Shown: positions 5,556 through 6,319 of the stretch, piece after piece
How the letters are laid out: each line of letters begins with the position of its first letter
Position numbering within the stretch: the first letter of the stretch is position 1
Source: Kordiimonadaceae bacterium
GTDB taxonomy: Bacteria; Pseudomonadota; Alphaproteobacteria; Sphingomonadales; Emcibacteraceae
Assembly (NCBI GenBank): GCA_018699075.1
Contig: JABIPV010000379.1
Location: 1-6,319, forward strand
Direction: 5' to 3'
DNA: 6,319 nucleotides
Notes under the pieces: generated by a model
Told to the model about the DNA's origin: nothing
Database searches by the model: none
Seen by the model: only the letters and a program-made list of their open reading frames with translations
Translations under genes and position numbers: made by a program

Positions 5556-6319
5556 TTAAATTTTTCTAATTTCATGGAAGAATTCTTCAATATCTTTCTT
5601 CAATGTTTCAGAAATTCTTCCCATTTCTGATGATGCAGTCAGAACATCTTGTCCTGCATTACCGGTTTCATCAGCTTCATTCGCAACCAGTGAAATATTT
5701 TGTGAAATATCTGCGGTACCAACGGCAACTTGCTGAATATTTTCAGATATTTCAGTAGTGGCGCGTGATTGTTCTTGAACTGCTTGGGCAATCGTCAAGG
5801 TGCTTTGATTTGATTCTTCAATAACCGCTTGAATTGCTTTAATACTATTCACCGTATCGTCTGTTAAAGATTGCATTTCATTAATGTGATTTGAAATTTC
5901 TTCTGTGGCACTTCCAGTTTGTCCCGCAAGTGCTTTCACTTCATTCGCTACCACAGCAAAACCTTTACCTGCTTCACCAGCACGCGCACTTTCGATTGTC
6001 GCATTTAGTGCAAGTAAGTTCGTTTGACTAGCAATGTCATTAATCAATCCAATAACTTCATTAATGCGGCTTGCTGACTGTGCAAGTTTGTTAATCGCTT
6101 CACTACTATTATTAGCTTCATTTAAAGAACGTTCTGCGATGGCATTTGCACTTTCCACCTGTCGATTAATTTCACCAACCGATGCGGTTAATTCTTCTGC
6201 GGATGCCGCAACAGTTTGAACATTACTACTTGTTTGTTCAGATGCTGAGGCAACATCAGACGAGCGATTTTTAGTGCTGTCTGAAATAATTACCATTTGA
6301 TTTGCTGTTGCTTCAAGTT
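5556..6319 (-). CDS. Methyl-accepting chemotaxis protein, C-terminal signalling part (partial)
   Basis: This is the cytoplasmic signalling end of a chemoreceptor, which relays ligand binding to CheA/CheW. The frame stays open to the right edge; residues LEATANQ precede the first methionine codon at 6294-6296, so that ATG is internal and the gene's 5' part (sensor, membrane helices, any HAMP domain) is outside the window. Numbered from that methionine, the region is a long coiled coil of heptads rich in A, S, E and Q, likely including methylation sites. The conserved hairpin tip is at about 78-124: LINDIASQTNLLALNA, then IESARAGEAGKGFAVVA and NEVKALA. The C-terminus ends EEFFHEIRKI without an NWETF-type CheR/CheB docking pentapeptide. 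The tip sequence and this ending resemble alphaproteobacterial receptors. The ligand cannot be inferred. A terminator follows its stop codon. Confidence 0.95.
   Translation of the reverse strand, partial: LEATANQMVIISDSTKNRSSDVASASEQTSSNVQTVAASAEELTASVGEINRQVESANAIAERSLNEANNSSEAINKLAQSASRINEVIGLINDIASQTNLLALNATIESARAGEAGKGFAVVANEVKALAGQTGSATEEISNHINEMQSLTDDTVNSIKAIQAVIEESNQSTLTIAQAVQEQSRATTEISENIQQVAVGTADISQNISLVANEADETGNAGQDVLTASSEMGRISETLKKDIEEFFHEIRKI

Noticed and set aside
6034..6219. Plus-strand open frame opposite the chemoreceptor gene
   Set aside because: It arises from the repetitive Ala/Ser codon pattern of the coiled coil on the other strand.
5556..6296. Treating the chemoreceptor as a complete 246-residue soluble protein
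   Set aside because: The frame is open upstream of the methionine to the window edge and encodes LEATANQ there, so the gene is cut by the window rather than short.

Overview
The window looks like chromosomal DNA from an AT-rich (by eye somewhat under 40% GC) Gram-negative bacterium, most likely a low-GC alphaproteobacterium. The main pointer is the chemoreceptor at the right end, whose signalling hairpin and short C-terminus (ending in residues like EEFFHEIRKI, with no CheR/CheB-docking pentapeptide) resemble alphaproteobacterial receptors. The 281-residue bacterial tryptophan 2,3-dioxygenase and the DUF1272 and DUF3817 families fit but do not prove this. The assignment is inference. I see no transposase, integrase, tRNA, rRNA, CRISPR array or phage gene.

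Layout, left to right. A small DUF1272 cysteine-rich zinc-binding protein (18-245, +) converges on a small three-helix DUF3817 membrane protein (234-572, -), and their 3' ends overlap by 12 bp. A perfect 9-bp hairpin lies inside the tail of the DUF3817 gene. At 592-623 there is a strong intrinsic terminator on the minus strand, ending the transcript of a large exported M1-family zinc aminopeptidase (692-3229, -). A 206-bp AT-rich intergenic region (3230-3435) separates the peptidase from a divergent two-gene unit on the plus strand: a 12-helix MFS transporter (3436-4641) and tryptophan 2,3-dioxygenase (4652-5497). The dioxygenase ribosome binding site overlaps the transporter stop codon. A second hairpin (5500-5529) separates this unit from a methyl-accepting chemotaxis protein (5556-6319, -) that runs off the right edge.

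How the genes may work together. The transporter and dioxygenase are almost certainly co-transcribed, so the transporter probably moves tryptophan, kynurenine or a related compound. The dioxygenase catalyses the first, committing step of tryptophan catabolism (L-tryptophan + O2 to N-formyl-L-kynurenine). The usual partners, formamidase and kynureninase, are not in the window. The divergent exported aminopeptidase could supply free amino acids from peptides, but that link is speculative. The remaining genes show no clear functional tie. I found no convincing new biological system; the most useful leads are the transporter-dioxygenase pairing, the RING-like cysteine spacing in the DUF1272 protein, the hairpin in the overlapping convergent gene ends, and a direct repeat flanking the predicted promoter of the tryptophan unit.
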